Shown: piece after piece, positions 1 to 12,761 of the stretch | Position numbering within the stretch: the first letter of the stretch is position 1 | How the letters are laid out: each line of letters starts with the position of its first letter | Assembly (NCBI GenBank): GCA_048013815.1 | Contig: CM106585.1 | Coordinates: 20,956,001-21,020,000 of the forward strand | Source: Setoptus koraiensis | Lineage: Eukaryota; Arthropoda | Direction of reading: 5' to 3' | Length of the DNA stretch: 64,000 bases | Notes under the pieces: generated by a model | Databases searched by the model: none | Told to the model about the DNA's origin: nothing | The model's input: the letters and a program-made list of their open reading frames with translations, nothing else | Position numbers and translations under genes: made by a program

Positions 1-1099
1 AGAGGAGGCAAAAATTGACTGTCAGTGCTGTTGTTTTAGTCGCCAGTCAGCTGATTAGTGTGTCAGCTGACTGGTGACAGCCAGCAAAATACACCGGTGA
101 CACAATTACATAACTAGCTGCAAGTGGCCGAAACGTCACGCCAAATGTCACGCACACGCACACCCACACCGTCTTGCAGGCCGGCTGTAAGCCGGGCGTC
201 AGTGAGAGCCGCTGCCGCTGCCGCTGCATTTATGCCGCCGCTGATGAGCCGCATAATTTATACTTTGCGCGCCCCCTCCCACGCCAATGGATATCCGACT
301 CTTTAGTGCGACAAACACACACACACACACCAACTGGATATTACGTGCAACTAGATAACTGTACAACTGCACAACTGTACTGGATAACTGCACAACTGTA
401 CAACTGGATAACTGGATCCGTGCACAAATGATATTTGCATTCGGATCGGAACGGATCGGATCGGTTCGCATAATATCGCGCAGTGTGTGACAGCGATGAT
501 AGATTATAATTAAAAGGGGGCCCAGCGGCACGGCTCGCGTTGTCATGATGCAAATTATTTCGGCTCGCTGCACAGCTCAAATGGCTGAAATGGTCTGGCC
601 GTCTCGCCGTGAGACGATGCGGCCCGTCGGACGCGGCGGCGCCGGCGCCAGATCGCATGGCCGCTCGATCACACTGCACATAATTATCATAATTTTCACC
701 ATTAATTGATAATAATCGCCCCCTGTCCATGCGCGCAGTCCCGTTCGTAATTACACACCCGCACACGGTGAATTTGATTTGGCCCCATTCAAAATGTGCG
801 CCCGTCTCGCGCCAAAATGCGGGCCCGTCTCGCGCCATCGACCAACCTGCTGCTGCCTGTTATGCAATAATCCTGTTATGCAATAGTCGTGCTATTACAT
901 AACTATTCATGCCGCTGTTATAAGTACTATTCTTGACTAACGGTTATTTTGTCGCCCCCCCCCCTCCCCCGCTCCTTTGCTGCTGATTGGCCCCGTTGTT
1001 GGACGGCATCAACCAACGATTGGCTGCTGATACCGACTAATCCATCAACTATTCATCGCTCATCACATGGGATAATAACGGATAATTGCGGACTACGAG
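1..1099 (+). other. Intronic sequence upstream of the first receptor exon in the window
   Basis: No coding segment of the receptor (TM1 to the start of TM3) is visible here, so this is most likely the end of an upstream intron. It holds a short CA tract near 313-330, degenerate 7-10-bp repeats built on ACAACTG and GGATAACTG at about 334-415, and a C-rich run at about 953-970. The polypyrimidine tract before the exon is poor. Confidence 0.5.
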
Positions 1100-1409
1100 C
1101 GTAGCGTCCATACTGCACCTGCTGGCCATCGCCCTGGACAGGTACTGGGCCGTCACCAGGGTGGACTATATCAGGTGCCAGCGGAGCTCTAAGCGCATTG
1201 TTTATATGATATTTTCCGTTTGGTTTGCCGCGCTCATCATATCGATGGCGCCCACGTTCGGCTGGAAGGACGACAACTTCGAGCACCGGCTCATACACGA
1301 GAAACAGTGCCTAGTGTCGCAAGATATCGGCTATCAGATATTTGCAACTTGTGCCACATTTTACGTGCCCCTCATATTTATCCTCGCCTATTATTGGAAG
1401 ATATTTCAG
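1100..1409 (+). CDS. 5-HT1-type serotonin receptor, exon covering end of TM3 to TM5
   Basis: Internal exon of a class A biogenic-amine GPCR. The frame reads SILHLLAIALDRYWAV (TM3 end with the DRY motif), then VYMIFSVWFAALIISMAP and FGWKD (TM4 and start of loop 2), then EKQCLVSQDIGYQI with the loop-2 cysteine, and TFYVPLIFILAYYWKIFQ (TM5). These blocks match arthropod 5-HT1A/1B receptors as I remember them, better than tyramine or octopamine receptors. The exon ends CAG|GTGAGT in phase 0 and joins 15236 (VARKRIR), the usual continuation after TM5. The 5' edge is uncertain: an AG at 1098-1099 would give a Cys-Val-Ala-Ser-Ile reading if the upstream exon ends in TG; an AG at 1103-1104 is the alternative. 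An in-frame stop just upstream (1083) rules out a longer exon. The protein would signal at the plasma membrane, by family precedent through Gi/o. Confidence 0.92.
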
Positions 1410-1456
1410 GTGAGTTTACACTTTACTTAGCGCCACTTAACCAATTCGTTGCAATT

Positions 1457-1490
1457 CGTCGCGGTGTAACGTTAACGTTGCACCGCGACG
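1457..1490. repeat. 34-bp near-perfect palindrome just inside the intron
   Basis: The arms CGTCGCGGTG and CACCGCGACG are perfect complements. The palindrome continues through GTTAAC at the centre with one mismatched pair. It lies 48 bp after the splice donor. Confidence 0.8.
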
Positions 1491-1627
1491 ACATTATGCA
1501 CATTAGCCCATCATTGCTTAGACACAATTGTTGGCTTGGCAGCCATTATTTGCCTGATATCGTTACTATTATACGGGCTGCCTGTCGGGCTCACCCGGGC
1601 CGGCCGGATATCGCCGGGCGAGCCGCT

Positions 1628-1695
1628 GTCACCGGTTTCAGGCGGCACCCGGCAAACAGCGCTGACAGCGCCGGGTGCAGCCCGAAACCGGTGAC
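1628..1695. repeat. Stem-loop with 26-bp arms
   Basis: The left arm (1628-1653, starting GTCACCGGTTTC) and right arm (1670-1695, ending GAAACCGGTGAC) pair at 24 of 26 positions around a 16-base loop. No coding or transposon context is visible. Confidence 0.8.
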
Positions 1696-2160
1696 AGGCG
1701 ATCGGCTTGCTGAGCCGCTCGCCGGCGCCGCCACGGGCCGGCTGTGCGCTAACAGTGACACTGGCGGCCAGTGTCACTAACCCATCTAAGTGCCATCCAT
1801 GAATGAGCCCTATCGACGCGCGGTGTCAAGTCTCTCAATGGGGCCCCTTCCAGTGGCCGCTTTTATCCGACACACACACGCACAGCTTGTGTGACACAAG
1901 TGGCTGGTAACGAGCCTGGCTGGCTGGCTTTTATCTGCTCGTGTGACTCGGCCGGCCTTGATTGTATAATGACGCGTAGCGCCCATGATTGATTAGGTGC
2001 TACCTGAGCTGTTTTTGTTGGTGCTGTTGTTGTTGTCGTCGTCTGTGGTCGTATATGGCCGTCGTATTATATGGCCGGCATAATGTCGCCATTGAGCGAG
2101 TTATCTCTCGCCACTCGCCTGGCCGCTATCAACAGCAACGACGTTCGCGCCGACATTCGC

Positions 2161-2244
2161 GCCAACAACCGAGCCAACAACCGCGCCAACGACAACAACA
2201 ACAACAACAACCCAGCCAACGACAACAACAACAGCGACGGCGAG
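2161..2244. repeat. CAA-rich low-complexity tract
   Basis: Runs of CAACAACAAC interspersed with GCCAAC. Similar tracts recur across the window in both genes' introns. Confidence 0.75.
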
Positions 2245-2517
2245 CGGGGGTCAAGCCTGGCGACGGTCGCACTTTGCTAGGCCCACTTTACTGTTACTGG
2301 CCCATCGCTATTACCATTATATGCCCGCCAATCAGCTGATTAGCGTCCATCTATGGCCAGCGCGACGCGGCCATAGACCGGCGCTATCGCTGGCGGCCCG
2401 TTATCGCTCGTCGGCCATCTAATGGGCCACTGAGCCTCTTTCAAATATTCACTTCGCGGCGCCAGCTTGCCAACCGACCACTTGACTGAATAACGGTAAA
2501 CACGGCCAGCGTTGCTG

Positions 2518-2621
<104 letters not shown>

Positions 2622-3512
2622 GGTGCTATAGCTATCGGCCTATAGCTGCTACCTGGATGATTCATTAGAGCTCGCCTCATTCGCGACTGATTGGCAATTT
2701 TGGCTACTTTTGCCAAATACCCCGCCTCTGCCAATACCCATTTCGACGCCGTACCCGCCCGCTGCGCGTGCAGCCCGTGATTTTAGTGTCAATGTAGCCG
2801 GTGCTGCTGCTGCTGCAGTGAGTCAGCAGTTAGTGTCAGTGTGGTTAAGTGGTTGCTCGCCAGCTAAATCACTTGCTGGCCGCGTTGGCTTCGTTTCGAA
2901 ATATCGGGCCCCAGCTTCGGCCAATATTTCCGTCGCGACTCGCGCAGGCTTTTAGCCGGCTCGCAGCCAACTCGCGGCCGACCTCTGGCCGACTTTTGGC
3001 AAGCTTGTAGCGGCCAGATAGTGCAGACAGTGTGAGCCCGACAGGGTAGATGCATTCATGGCTTGAGCCAGGTTAGGTGTGAGCGGCGCAAGGTGGCCAG
3101 TGTGAGATAAGCGTTTGTTTTAAGCCTTTGTTTGCCCACAAACAACAGCGTTTGTTTGTTTTGCCAACAACCGAGCCACTGGAATATTCTTAACTGGCCC
3201 CCTAATGGGCAGCGCCGTCTTAGTTGCGCCCAGCCAAGCCAAGCCATCGCCAATCACATACAATTAATACTATATTTACCAACATTTAGCCTGTCGGCTC
3301 GGCTGGTCGCTGCTCGCAATTGCGCTGGCTGCACTCCCCATTTGACAGTCTCAACCCTGAAACGTCGCACTGAAATTTTTTGGCTCGCCTAAATTGTCTA
3401 GATTGGCCAATCTCGCCCCAATTCTGACTCGCTGGATCTGGCCGACGCGACCAATTCGACCGGCACTCAACTCGGCCCGGCTCATGTTCTTGCGCAATCA
3501 CCTTTGTGGGGC

Positions 3513-3638
3513 CCGTTGCGAGCTTTATGTTGCGGGCTTCGTGTTGCCGGCTTCGTGTTGCCGGCTTCGTGTTGCGAGCCTCGTGTTGCGGGCCTCGAGT
3601 CGCGAGCTTCAAGTTGCGGGCCTCATGTTGCGAGCCGC
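3513..3638. repeat. 14-bp minisatellite, nine units
   Basis: Nine consecutive 14-mers of the form GTGTTGCSGGCYTC with point differences fill 126 bases exactly. It is intronic. Confidence 0.85.
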
Positions 3639-4853
3639 ACGGAGGTTTTGTAATCCGCCGAGTGCGAGTTTTGTGCGCGTTTGAGCGTTTTCCCGCTCTC
3701 AACTAATAACAGTAATAATAACAGTAATTTATCCGCCCATTTGGCCCACCGATAGCCATCGCTGTGCGCATATCCGCTGGATTTCGGCTAGTTTTATCGG
3801 GGCCGCAGCGGGAAAATGTTCACTCATCGGGGAATCAATCGAGTCAGCGTGCACAATATGAGCGATGCCGCTCACGAATTTTCGTCGGGCGCAGCTCGGC
3901 AAGCTCGCGCACGGGGTCAGGCGCCCTTGTGCTGGTGCCACGAAGAAATCGCGCGCCCACTTCCGCATGTATCGCCTGTTTCGCCGGTTTCGCATTGACG
4001 GCTCTCGTGAGGCTCTCGCGAGTCGCGACTTGCGAGCCAGCTCGCTGTGCCTGGCAGTGCCATTGTTGCGGGTGCCATCTTATTATTCATCATATGCCAG
4101 CCGGCAGGATCCGCCGAGGATAATTGTGTGGCTGCGTGCCTCGATGGCGGCCTCGAGCTCGTCGGCCCGCTCACTGGCGGGTCGGTGCGGCCCGAAACAG
4201 TTGAAACCATTGACCGGTTTGCGCTGTCCGCTTCTGTTCTGACCGTCACATTGTGACGCGTCGAACTTCGCCTCTAGTTGGCCATTGGCCCCTCGCCCGC
4301 CGGATCGCTCCTTAGGGCGCCCGACGGCCCCTGGGTCGCGGCTCGTGGGGCGCGCACACCCGACCATCGAGCGGCCGGCCGCCGGATCGTGCCCCACTGA
4401 CGAGTTGGCTCAAATTGCGGCCGAATGCTAGCGGGTTCAGCCGAATGTCGGCGGGTTCAGCCGAACGTTGGCCAGTTCAGCGGAATCAACGGGCGCGCAC
4501 GCCGACACGGATGTAACGGCAAAAGTTTGAACTATACAATATTTTGTATCTGGTTTGGCCGTGGTTGTGTCGTTGTTGGCGCACCTATATCGTCTATTTA
4601 TGGCGCTGATCGTCGGTGTGCCGATGATGATGTCACTCACCCACAGTGGGCCGCATTGATCATCATCGCCGATGATGCATCGATGATTGCCATCGATGCA
4701 CCGCTACTGTTGCTGTTGTTGTCGCTGTTGTTGTCGCTGTTGTTGCTGTCGTTGTTGGCGTTTGTCGCGTCCTTCACCGATCAACAATGTGCTCTCGCCG
4801 TCAGTCGCGATATGATATCATCATAATGATAGACACTTGCCGACAGCAGCAAT

Positions 4854-4881
4854 CTCTGGCTCGTGTAACACCGAGCCAGAG
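4854..4881. repeat. Short hairpin, 10-bp perfect arms
   Basis: CTCTGGCTCG at 4854-4863 pairs with CGAGCCAGAG at 4872-4881. The first loop bases can add GTGT/ACAC pairs. Confidence 0.7.
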
Positions 4882-6878
4882 GTACAATTATATGTCGGCA
4901 CGACAAGCGAACAGAGCCGACCGCAATCAAGTTGTGTCAACGCAATCTAAGGGGTCTTAAAGTTTAGCCGGTCCGCTTGTTTCTGAGACAGCGCCACGTA
5001 TAATGTGCGTAATAATGTTGTTGTTGTTGTTGTTGCCGTCGTCGCTGTCATACTGCATTGGCAAGATCGCTATTAATAAGTGGATTATTATGTGTGTATA
5101 ATGTATGGGCTCACAAGCCAACAGTGGAGTGTAAAAAGTGTATTCATTGATAGGCGAGATGGAGCAAACTCCGAGATTAGCAAACTCTTAAAAGGCACAT
5201 CTTTCAAGAGAGATTGGCGAGCGAGATTACGTGTCAACCGACGCCAACCACTATAGCCCACGAAGCTGCACGACGACGCCAAACTTAAAGACCAGACCAA
5301 AGCTGCACACTAGGCCAACCTACCGACTAGACCAACCTACAGACCAGGCCAAACTAAAAGATCACACCAGGGGACTGCGCAAAACCGACAGACCGGCCTG
5401 CGAGACGACCTTTAGAATCGCGTTGCTCGTCTGGGGGCGCCCACTCTCGAGCCGGCATGAATATCTTGTCATGCTGATCCAGATTCACTGCGCTTCGTGC
5501 CGATACACGATACATGTAGTTACCGATACACCAACCACAACAGCGACAGCGACAGCAACAACTGTCGCTACTGTTGGATAGCTACAGCCTACGCTCGGCC
5601 ATAAGATAACTGGTGCACAACAGCGCAACTAATGCAATAAAAAATAACAGTTATATAATAATAATAATAGTAACTAGTGTCGGCCTAGAGAATATTGCCC
5701 TAAGCAGCGGAGGCGAGTTGCACATGATGACGTGCTCACATGTGATTAGTTTGTCGCAACTCGCAAATGCAAACTTATCTGCGTCTCTGTGTTCGCATCA
5801 TTGGGCTTTACCTTATAAACCGGTTACCTTATAAACTTTTGCCAACTTCTTACCTACAGCTTAAGAGCTAGCCCCAGCTAAGAGGCGCCTCTCTGCACGT
5901 TTTATCAATGCATGTAACGCAACAGTCCGTCTGTTTGTTAGCTCGGCCGTCGGCTTATCGCTGGCCAATCGCGCTTGGCAGCACATGGGCCCGATCGCCG
6001 GGCCCGATTTGGCTGGATATAGGCCGATAAATGAGATATATATATAAATATATTTACCTATTACTGCCGTTTAGACAACCAAGCCGAGCTAATGTTGCTG
6101 CCGCTGCTTGTGTTACCTAATTTCTAGTTAAGTTCGTCTGGGTGCATGAACACCAAAGTATTGCCAATGTAAGAATGTTATGTAACATTATTATACGTAT
6201 ATATACGTATGATATAAGGGCGCATCGAGGGCAAACGGGCGCGCAAACAATAAAAATTGTGTTTGTGTACCTGTGTGATGCTATGAGTTTCCGCGATAGC
6301 ATCACATTCCAACGAGTCGGCCGACACACACAAGTACAATGTTGTTTGTTAAATAATAAGATCTGGCCCTTAATTCAAACTGCAGCCGGTCCGGTGCGGT
6401 GCGGTCCGGCAACAGTATCATCATTATGTATTATTACCGTAATCTCGCCCTTATTATGTAACTGTAAGTGTGCAAGTGTGATCGAACACTTCACATCGGC
6501 CCAAGTGTGCATACTTGGTCCAGTTGAACAACACAATTGGGCCATTGTGGCCGCCGTGCGCAGTCTTGTCGAGACGCACGGTCTTGCCAAGAATGGTCCA
6601 TTGTTCAGATAATTCCATCAATGCGGCGCCGCTAACAATACCGGCCGACAATCGGCCCCATTCAATTCTATTTAATTCCTATATACTGAATTTAATTAAC
6701 GGCCGCTCCATAACAATCCAAATCTAAATACAAAGCAAAAATAAGATTGTGCGCGCTCATATTATGCAAATACCACCTGACACAATGACAATTAACTATG
6801 GCGCCAATCGATAAATGCGAAATTTTTGTTCGCTGGCTCGTCACCTGTGCAACCCTTCATATCTGCGGTGCAACGGCG

Positions 6879-6924
6879 CTTGCTGTGTCGCTGTTGTTGG
6901 CATCAACAACAGCGACACAGCAAG
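6879..6924. repeat. Perfect 20-bp inverted repeat with a 6-base loop
   Basis: The left arm 6879-6898 (CTTGCTGTGTCGCTGTTGTT) is perfectly complementary to the right arm 6905-6924; the loop is GGCATC. The stem is shorter than a typical animal pre-miRNA, so I do not call it a miRNA. Confidence 0.85.
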
Positions 6925-7623
6925 TGCTCAAACTCATCAACTCAACTTGAGTTACTCAACTTGAGTTACTCAGGCTGACATTCATTGGCGTGTCTATATT
7001 CGATATTGAACTGATTCATAAGCACTTGGCTTGTGAGCATAACTGAAAAAACTTATGCTCGGAAACGACAAAAAATCTCATCTCTCGCCGGCTTGTCTTG
7101 CAACTGACAAGTTGCTTACAGTGTTAGTAAAGGCGGGGGTATTTTTTATTATTTTATATTTAAATTCGGCGCTAATCAAGCAAAGTTTGTTTTGATTGCG
7201 CAAATCTAATGCGCCCAAGGCCCATTGCGCGCAAGCCTGTGCTGACGAACGCCGAGGCCAATTAATGTCGTCGGCCATGACGCCAAAACAAACATGTAAC
7301 GAGATAAATAAAACACTGCCAGTAACCCCGAACAGCGGGTGCGACAACAGAATGCGCCACGCAAGCGTTTCTAATCATGGGCGCCAGTTTTTTTCTCTCT
7401 TTCGCTATTGATTTTGGTGTATTGATTATGATTTATTTGTTGGGAACTACAATTGCGTTACCGTGTACCCGTGCCAATTGCCAGCCGGGCAACCTTACAC
7501 ATGCAAATGTATTTATCATGTAAAGTGTGCATTTGATTAGTGACATCTAGCGGGGTCCCCGGCGAGAGACGGTGTGTGGATGTGAGTAATTTAGTGATTC
7601 GAAATATCCATCTCGACACAACA

Positions 7624-7667
7624 GCCACTGGCAGCTCGAGCCGCCGGTTGCTCGAGCTGCCAGTGGC
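7624..7667. repeat. Perfect 18-bp inverted repeat
   Basis: The arms 7624-7641 and 7650-7667 (starting GCCACTGGCAGC) are perfectly complementary around an 8-base loop. It is intronic. Confidence 0.85.
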
Positions 7668-7811
7668 CAACAACTGGCAGCACCAATAACTGCCATCAGG
7701 GACAACACGTGAAATATGGATATGTATGAATGCATAATGTTTGCCGGAGCGGGCCGAGGTGGCTTAAGTTTAAGGCTTAAAAAGAGATAGTATCTTGGAA
7801 ATAGAGACACA

Positions 7812-7862
7812 AACAGACAGACGGACGAACGGACGGACGGACAAACGGACGGACAGACAAAG
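7812..7862. repeat. GGAC tetranucleotide tract
   Basis: Imperfect tetranucleotide array of GGAC/GAAC/AGAC units in the receptor intron. Confidence 0.7.
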
Positions 7863-8434
7863 AGAAAGGGCAAAATATACAAAATATCCGTCATGATGGA
7901 TGATAAATAACAAAGACAAGCACGGAAACACAAATAATGTCTGTGCACTGGCAACACCGGTGTACGGCGCCAGTAGCACCACTTGTCGGGGGTTGGGAGG
8001 ACGGGGCACCGAGCATGGATAATAGAGAGAGAGGATATATGGTTGGATATATGGCTGAATATATGGCTGAAAAAAGAGGCGAAGAAGAAGCAGAAGAGGA
8101 ACACGACAAGCCGGTCGGGGCACGCAGCATTCATACATGCAATGCGTGCCGACGACCACCATGTTATATAACAACGCAAACGACAACAACATCTCACAAA
8201 ACTTGTTGTGACACAAATAAGCGCAATGGCCGATTTTCTACATTGAACAATCGATCAAATACACTGATAGACAGCGGCGTGGCATGCTAAGACACTACGG
8301 ACAGCGCACAACATGGATAGATGGATATAATATAATAGAATAGATGGTGGCTGCACCCAGGCAAAAAGAGAAACCCAATTTGAATAAGCGAAAGGACACT
8401 TTGCTTGGCCCAACAAAGTAAGTTGTTAGTCCCA

Positions 8435-8538
8435 CAACACTGGATAACAACACTGGATAACAGCACTGGATAACAGCACTGGATAACAACGCTGGCTCGC
8501 AACACTGGCTCACAGCGTCGGATCACATTGTCGGATCA
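8435..8538. repeat. 13-bp minisatellite, eight units
   Basis: Eight 13-mers: four near-identical CARCACTGGATAA units, then four that drift to CTGGCTCR and TCGGATCA. It reads as a clean array decaying at one edge. Confidence 0.85.
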
Positions 8539-9156
8539 CAACATTGCATGCTCACAACAAGCGGCCTCTCCGTTTCGCAGCGGTTGTCTCTCTCTCTCTT
8601 GGCCGCTCGGCTGGTTCTGGTGCCCACCCATTCGATAATATCATACACACCCGATTGATACACAACGGCCACATAGCAGCGGCACATGGTGGTTGCAGTT
8701 TATGTGGTTGCATGGAAGCGTCGGAACCAGCCAACAATATGAACACATGAATACATGCCTCTATTTGTATTAGGGGACACCAGGGGAGACCGGCGCACCA
8801 GGAAATCTTGCGCTCGGCGCGCCCCAAGCCCGGTCACATGGTGACATGTGCGCAAGATGATGTTGAAGAAGGATGTTGGGGCCCGAGAAATGGGATCAGG
8901 CGCACGGCGATACTAGATGAAACAGATCCCTTTATCATTAGTTGTATGGCCACACTTTGTCTGTAATACACGGTCTGTATTGCAAACATATGTGCAGTTG
9001 CAAAAGCGGCTAAGGTAGCGGGCCAAGATATACGCATATATAATGTATAATAATATCGGGCCTCCAGCGCAGTTGTGATGCTCATCGCAGGCGCATAAAG
9101 CTGGCAAAGCTTTCAACTATATGAGATAACAGGGGGCCCGGCGAGCTTTTCCTCTG

Positions 9157-9231
9157 GCGCATATATGGCGCATAGAGGCGCATAGAGGCGCATAGAGGCG
9201 CATAGAGGCGCATAGAGGCGCATATATGGCA
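9157..9231. repeat. 10-bp tandem repeat GGCGCATAGA
   Basis: Five perfect GGCGCATAGA units lie at 9167-9216. They are flanked by diverged GGCGCATATA units on both sides. Confidence 0.85.
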
Positions 9232-12125
9232 CATATGCGGCATAACTGGGCACAAAACACGAGCTCCGGAATAGAAACAAGTGTCATCTATTAAAGTGGC
9301 ACTAACTCTAAACCGGACAGATAAACAGCCCAACAACAATGCGCAAAAAACAAAAGGAACATTCACGGAGACGCTTGAAAACTTTCACCGGTAGTGCCAC
9401 ATCGCCGGCCGGCTGCCGCTGTTGTGTGTCGATGGCAGCACTGCAACACTGGACATACACGGACAAATGGCCGGCGCCAACAAACGGACAAATGGACAAT
9501 TGTGGGCAAGCGGCGTGAAATGGCGAAATGGCAAAATGGGCAAATGGACAAATGGATAAATGGGCCTATTTACTAGCCTAACTAACCTTGGCCAAGCACC
9601 CAATAATGGTGCGAATAATGGCGCAAATTCAATCGTTGTGTCGTCTTACATTGTTATCGACACTAAAGAGGGCTTGTCGTTCGCGGTAATGTCACGCCGC
9701 CACTGATAAGCCCCCCCCCCCCCACCCTTCGACGCACAGGTTACACAAGTAACGCACATCAAACAGTGGCAACAATGGATGAGAGCAGATCAATGATCTC
9801 GGTGATCGTTTATCAATTGGTGGCAGTGGCAGCGCCACACCGGTTGGCGGGTATGCAGGTGATAATCATGACTAGTTGCAGTAGTTTAACTAGATGACAG
9901 CTTGCGGGGGGCGCACCGAAAGTTTCGTGTATCGCACACTTTACAGGTGAATACTAGCCGTGACACAGTGCGCAACAACACAAAATGTTGTTGTGTTTCG
10001 ATACAGCAACAAAAATGTGGGCCAACAATGCTGTTTGTTGCCGTTGCCAACAACAAACAGATTGAATTATTCCACAGCGCGTGGCGTGAATTATGGCGAG
10101 CGGGCATTGGGGCCCCAACGAGTGGCCACTGTCTTGCCGGTTCGGGCGGCCGGACTGGGGCCAGAACGGACGGCTGCCAGTTGGCCGGTGCACACATATT
10201 CGCATATTGTTGTTGGCATGTGTCCCCGGGCAATGGAATAGCAATCGGCGGACCAGTCGAATCAATTACGTTCTTCTTGGGCGAGCTCGCCGCCGAGCAG
10301 CTCGTTACAGTAATCTATATGGACACAATGGTGATGTTTATTTGATTTGTCGTTGGCCGGCCATCAGCAATGACGTAATGTGATGTGATTGGTTGGTATC
10401 ATATTTAGTTTGTCACAAGCACGCCGCTCGCATTCTCGTGTTGCGAGCTCCCGGCAAACTATTAGCATGACCTATGGAATGGCGACTGGGCGACCCCTTT
10501 CGCCGATTTAATGCATTGTTCCGAGGCGCTCGCCAATGCCATGGCTATATGCTAAATAGCTGCTAACTAACGATATTGCCACTGGCTTGTCTGTCTGGCT
10601 CGCCAGCTCTGCACAGTGAGCGAGAGAGGGCGAGAGCGAAATTGGCATAGCTGGAACTGACACACAAATTACAGAAACAATCTATTAAATTTTGCCTATG
10701 GGTCCAATGAAAAATTGCAATGCGCCGTTCGGCAAAGTCGCCCCAAAAGAAGAAAGAATGTGTGCCAGTGTGCCAATGCCAGTGTGTATAAATGAGTTTT
10801 GGCCTGATATTGCATGAGTCGTCTGGCGTTGCGATAGATTGTGTGCCGTCTGATGTAATGGTGAGGCTAATTGTCTAATGTGTGTATGTGTAACAATCAA
10901 GCTTGCTATAATCAGGATCAGTTGCAAGTTGCAATCATTGCATGCCAAGTTTGTGCTGCCATCGCCAGCTGATTGCCGACTAACAGCAGTTTAATTTGGC
11001 CAATGCTCTTGTTGGCATTAGGTTGTGCCGTTGTTGTTGCCGCTGTCGTTGTTGGCGTCGTTGCTGTTGCCGCTGTCGTTGTTGGCGTTGTCGCTGGCCG
11101 CCGACTAGCGGAGCAAACGGTTTTCGGACAAATACTGCTGGTGTATGCACTGCCAAATATGTGTGTTTGAGTGTGTGTTTTTGTATCAACAATTTAAAGC
11201 TTGATGATAAAATCCGGTGTCGGTCCGACCGAACAGAAAGCGACTGGTTGCAGTTGCACAATTGGCAATCAAAGTTATTTATAGTGCACTTGGACGTGGG
11301 CCTATGTGGTGTGTGTTCGCAACAACAACAACAGCATCATCAGCAACGGCAACAGCAGCAACAGCGCCCACGACCAAACATAAATCGAGAACGGAATAAA
11401 GAGAGCCGAAAGATTAGAGAAGATTGAGTGCTTCTTGATTTCTATTTGCGACTAGTTAATCAATCTCCCAAGTTGGCGCGCGCACAACATTTACATCATT
11501 GCGCCCACTATTAGCGGCGATACTTTTGCCGAGCGAGTTTTGGCGCCATTCGAGGGGAGACGAGGGGAGGCTGGGGGGAGGCTGGGCCAGAAGTCGCTGT
11601 TGGCAGGCAACAACAAACGAACAAACAAACAAACAAACGACGCTTGTGCCAGCGTTAGTGCTTGTGGTCGCTGGCCACTCGACACCGAGCGCAACTGGCG
11701 AGAGGGGCCCACAATCGCGATTTGAACGAGCAAAATTGAACGGATTGCACACGAGAACACGAGACGATAATGGTGAGCAAACTGGCGCATAAGCTGGCCC
11801 CGAAAGATCTTAAAATCAGTGTCAATCTAAACTGTTGGCTGATAGGCAACGGTTGCCAGTGGCTGCACGAGTCTGGCAGGCCGCACACGTGTGTGCCATC
11901 ATTTACGGTATTGTACAGCATTATACGAATTATATGAAAGGAAAGAAGAATATCGCACACTCACAAACAAACATACGGGGTGTGAGTATCGGCACCATTA
12001 ACATTGTTGTTATCTTGTCCGGGGCGCGCGTTTGAGATGGCCAGCCAGCGAGCGCGAGCGGCAAGATCAATTTCATCAGTGACGCACAGACTACGTGTAT
12101 AAATCTGTCCATTTCTGTTCTTAAC

Positions 12126-12154
12126 GATAACAACAACAACAGCAACAACAACAG

Positions 12155-12185
<31 letters not shown>

Positions 12186-12215
12186 GACAACGACAGCAAC
12201 AACAACAACAACAAT
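12126..12215. repeat. CAA-rich tract
   Basis: About 90 bases of CAACAACAAC with CAG and CGA interruptions. Minus-strand Val/Leu-rich open frames here are artefacts of this repeat. Confidence 0.8.
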
Positions 12216-12690
12216 GGTCACACGGGCGCACAAATAATCATGATGCGCACAAGGAGAATGAATGATGAAAGGCAAACAAAATGAATTAATGGCTTCAATG
12301 GACTCCGGTTGATTGAAGTGGTTGTGTGATAACTATTCAAAATACGACCTATGTTCGGCCTGGGCCTGGCACGTGGTGGCCGGCCGACAAGGCCAAGAAT
12401 GGTGCCACCAACAACAGGCGAGCGTGTGGACAAAACGGAGCCGGAATAGAGGGCAGCAGCAGCAGTTTACATGGCCATTGAGCGAGAGCAAGCAAAATTG
12501 GGGCCAATAGCGAGAGAATATCTGGCCGCTGGTACGTGTTTGTCGTATTTATTTTCGCTATGCATAGGGCAGCATTTGTAATCACGTAATCACGTAAAGC
12601 ATGCAGACGAGTCGCAGAGTCATGATTGCTCACAACAAGCTCACGTTGAATTTGTTGTTGTGATCCGTTGTTACGCAACGGGTTCGCCAT

Positions 12691-12722
12691 ACACACACAC
12701 ACACAGACAGACAGATAGACAT

Positions 12723-12761
<39 letters not shown>

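Noticed and set aside
341-838. 165-codon minus-strand open frame
   Set aside because: Repetitive ACAACTG tract at one end and no recognisable domain or splice context; likely chance in GC-balanced DNA.
1220-1780. 186-codon plus-strand frame overlapping the receptor exon
   Set aside because: A shadow of the receptor exon in another frame, running on into the intron and the 1628-1695 hairpin.
6879-6924. Hairpin considered as a microRNA precursor
   Set aside because: The 20-bp perfect stem with a 6-base loop is too short and too perfect for a typical animal pre-miRNA.
7547-8197. 216-codon minus-strand open frame with Phe/Leu/Ser-rich sequence
   Set aside because: It runs through a GGAC tetranucleotide tract and degenerate repeats, has no domain, and lies inside the receptor intron; composition explains its length.
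8435-8538. Regular array considered as CRISPR
   Set aside because: Units are contiguous with no unique spacers, and the window is eukaryotic; it is a minisatellite.
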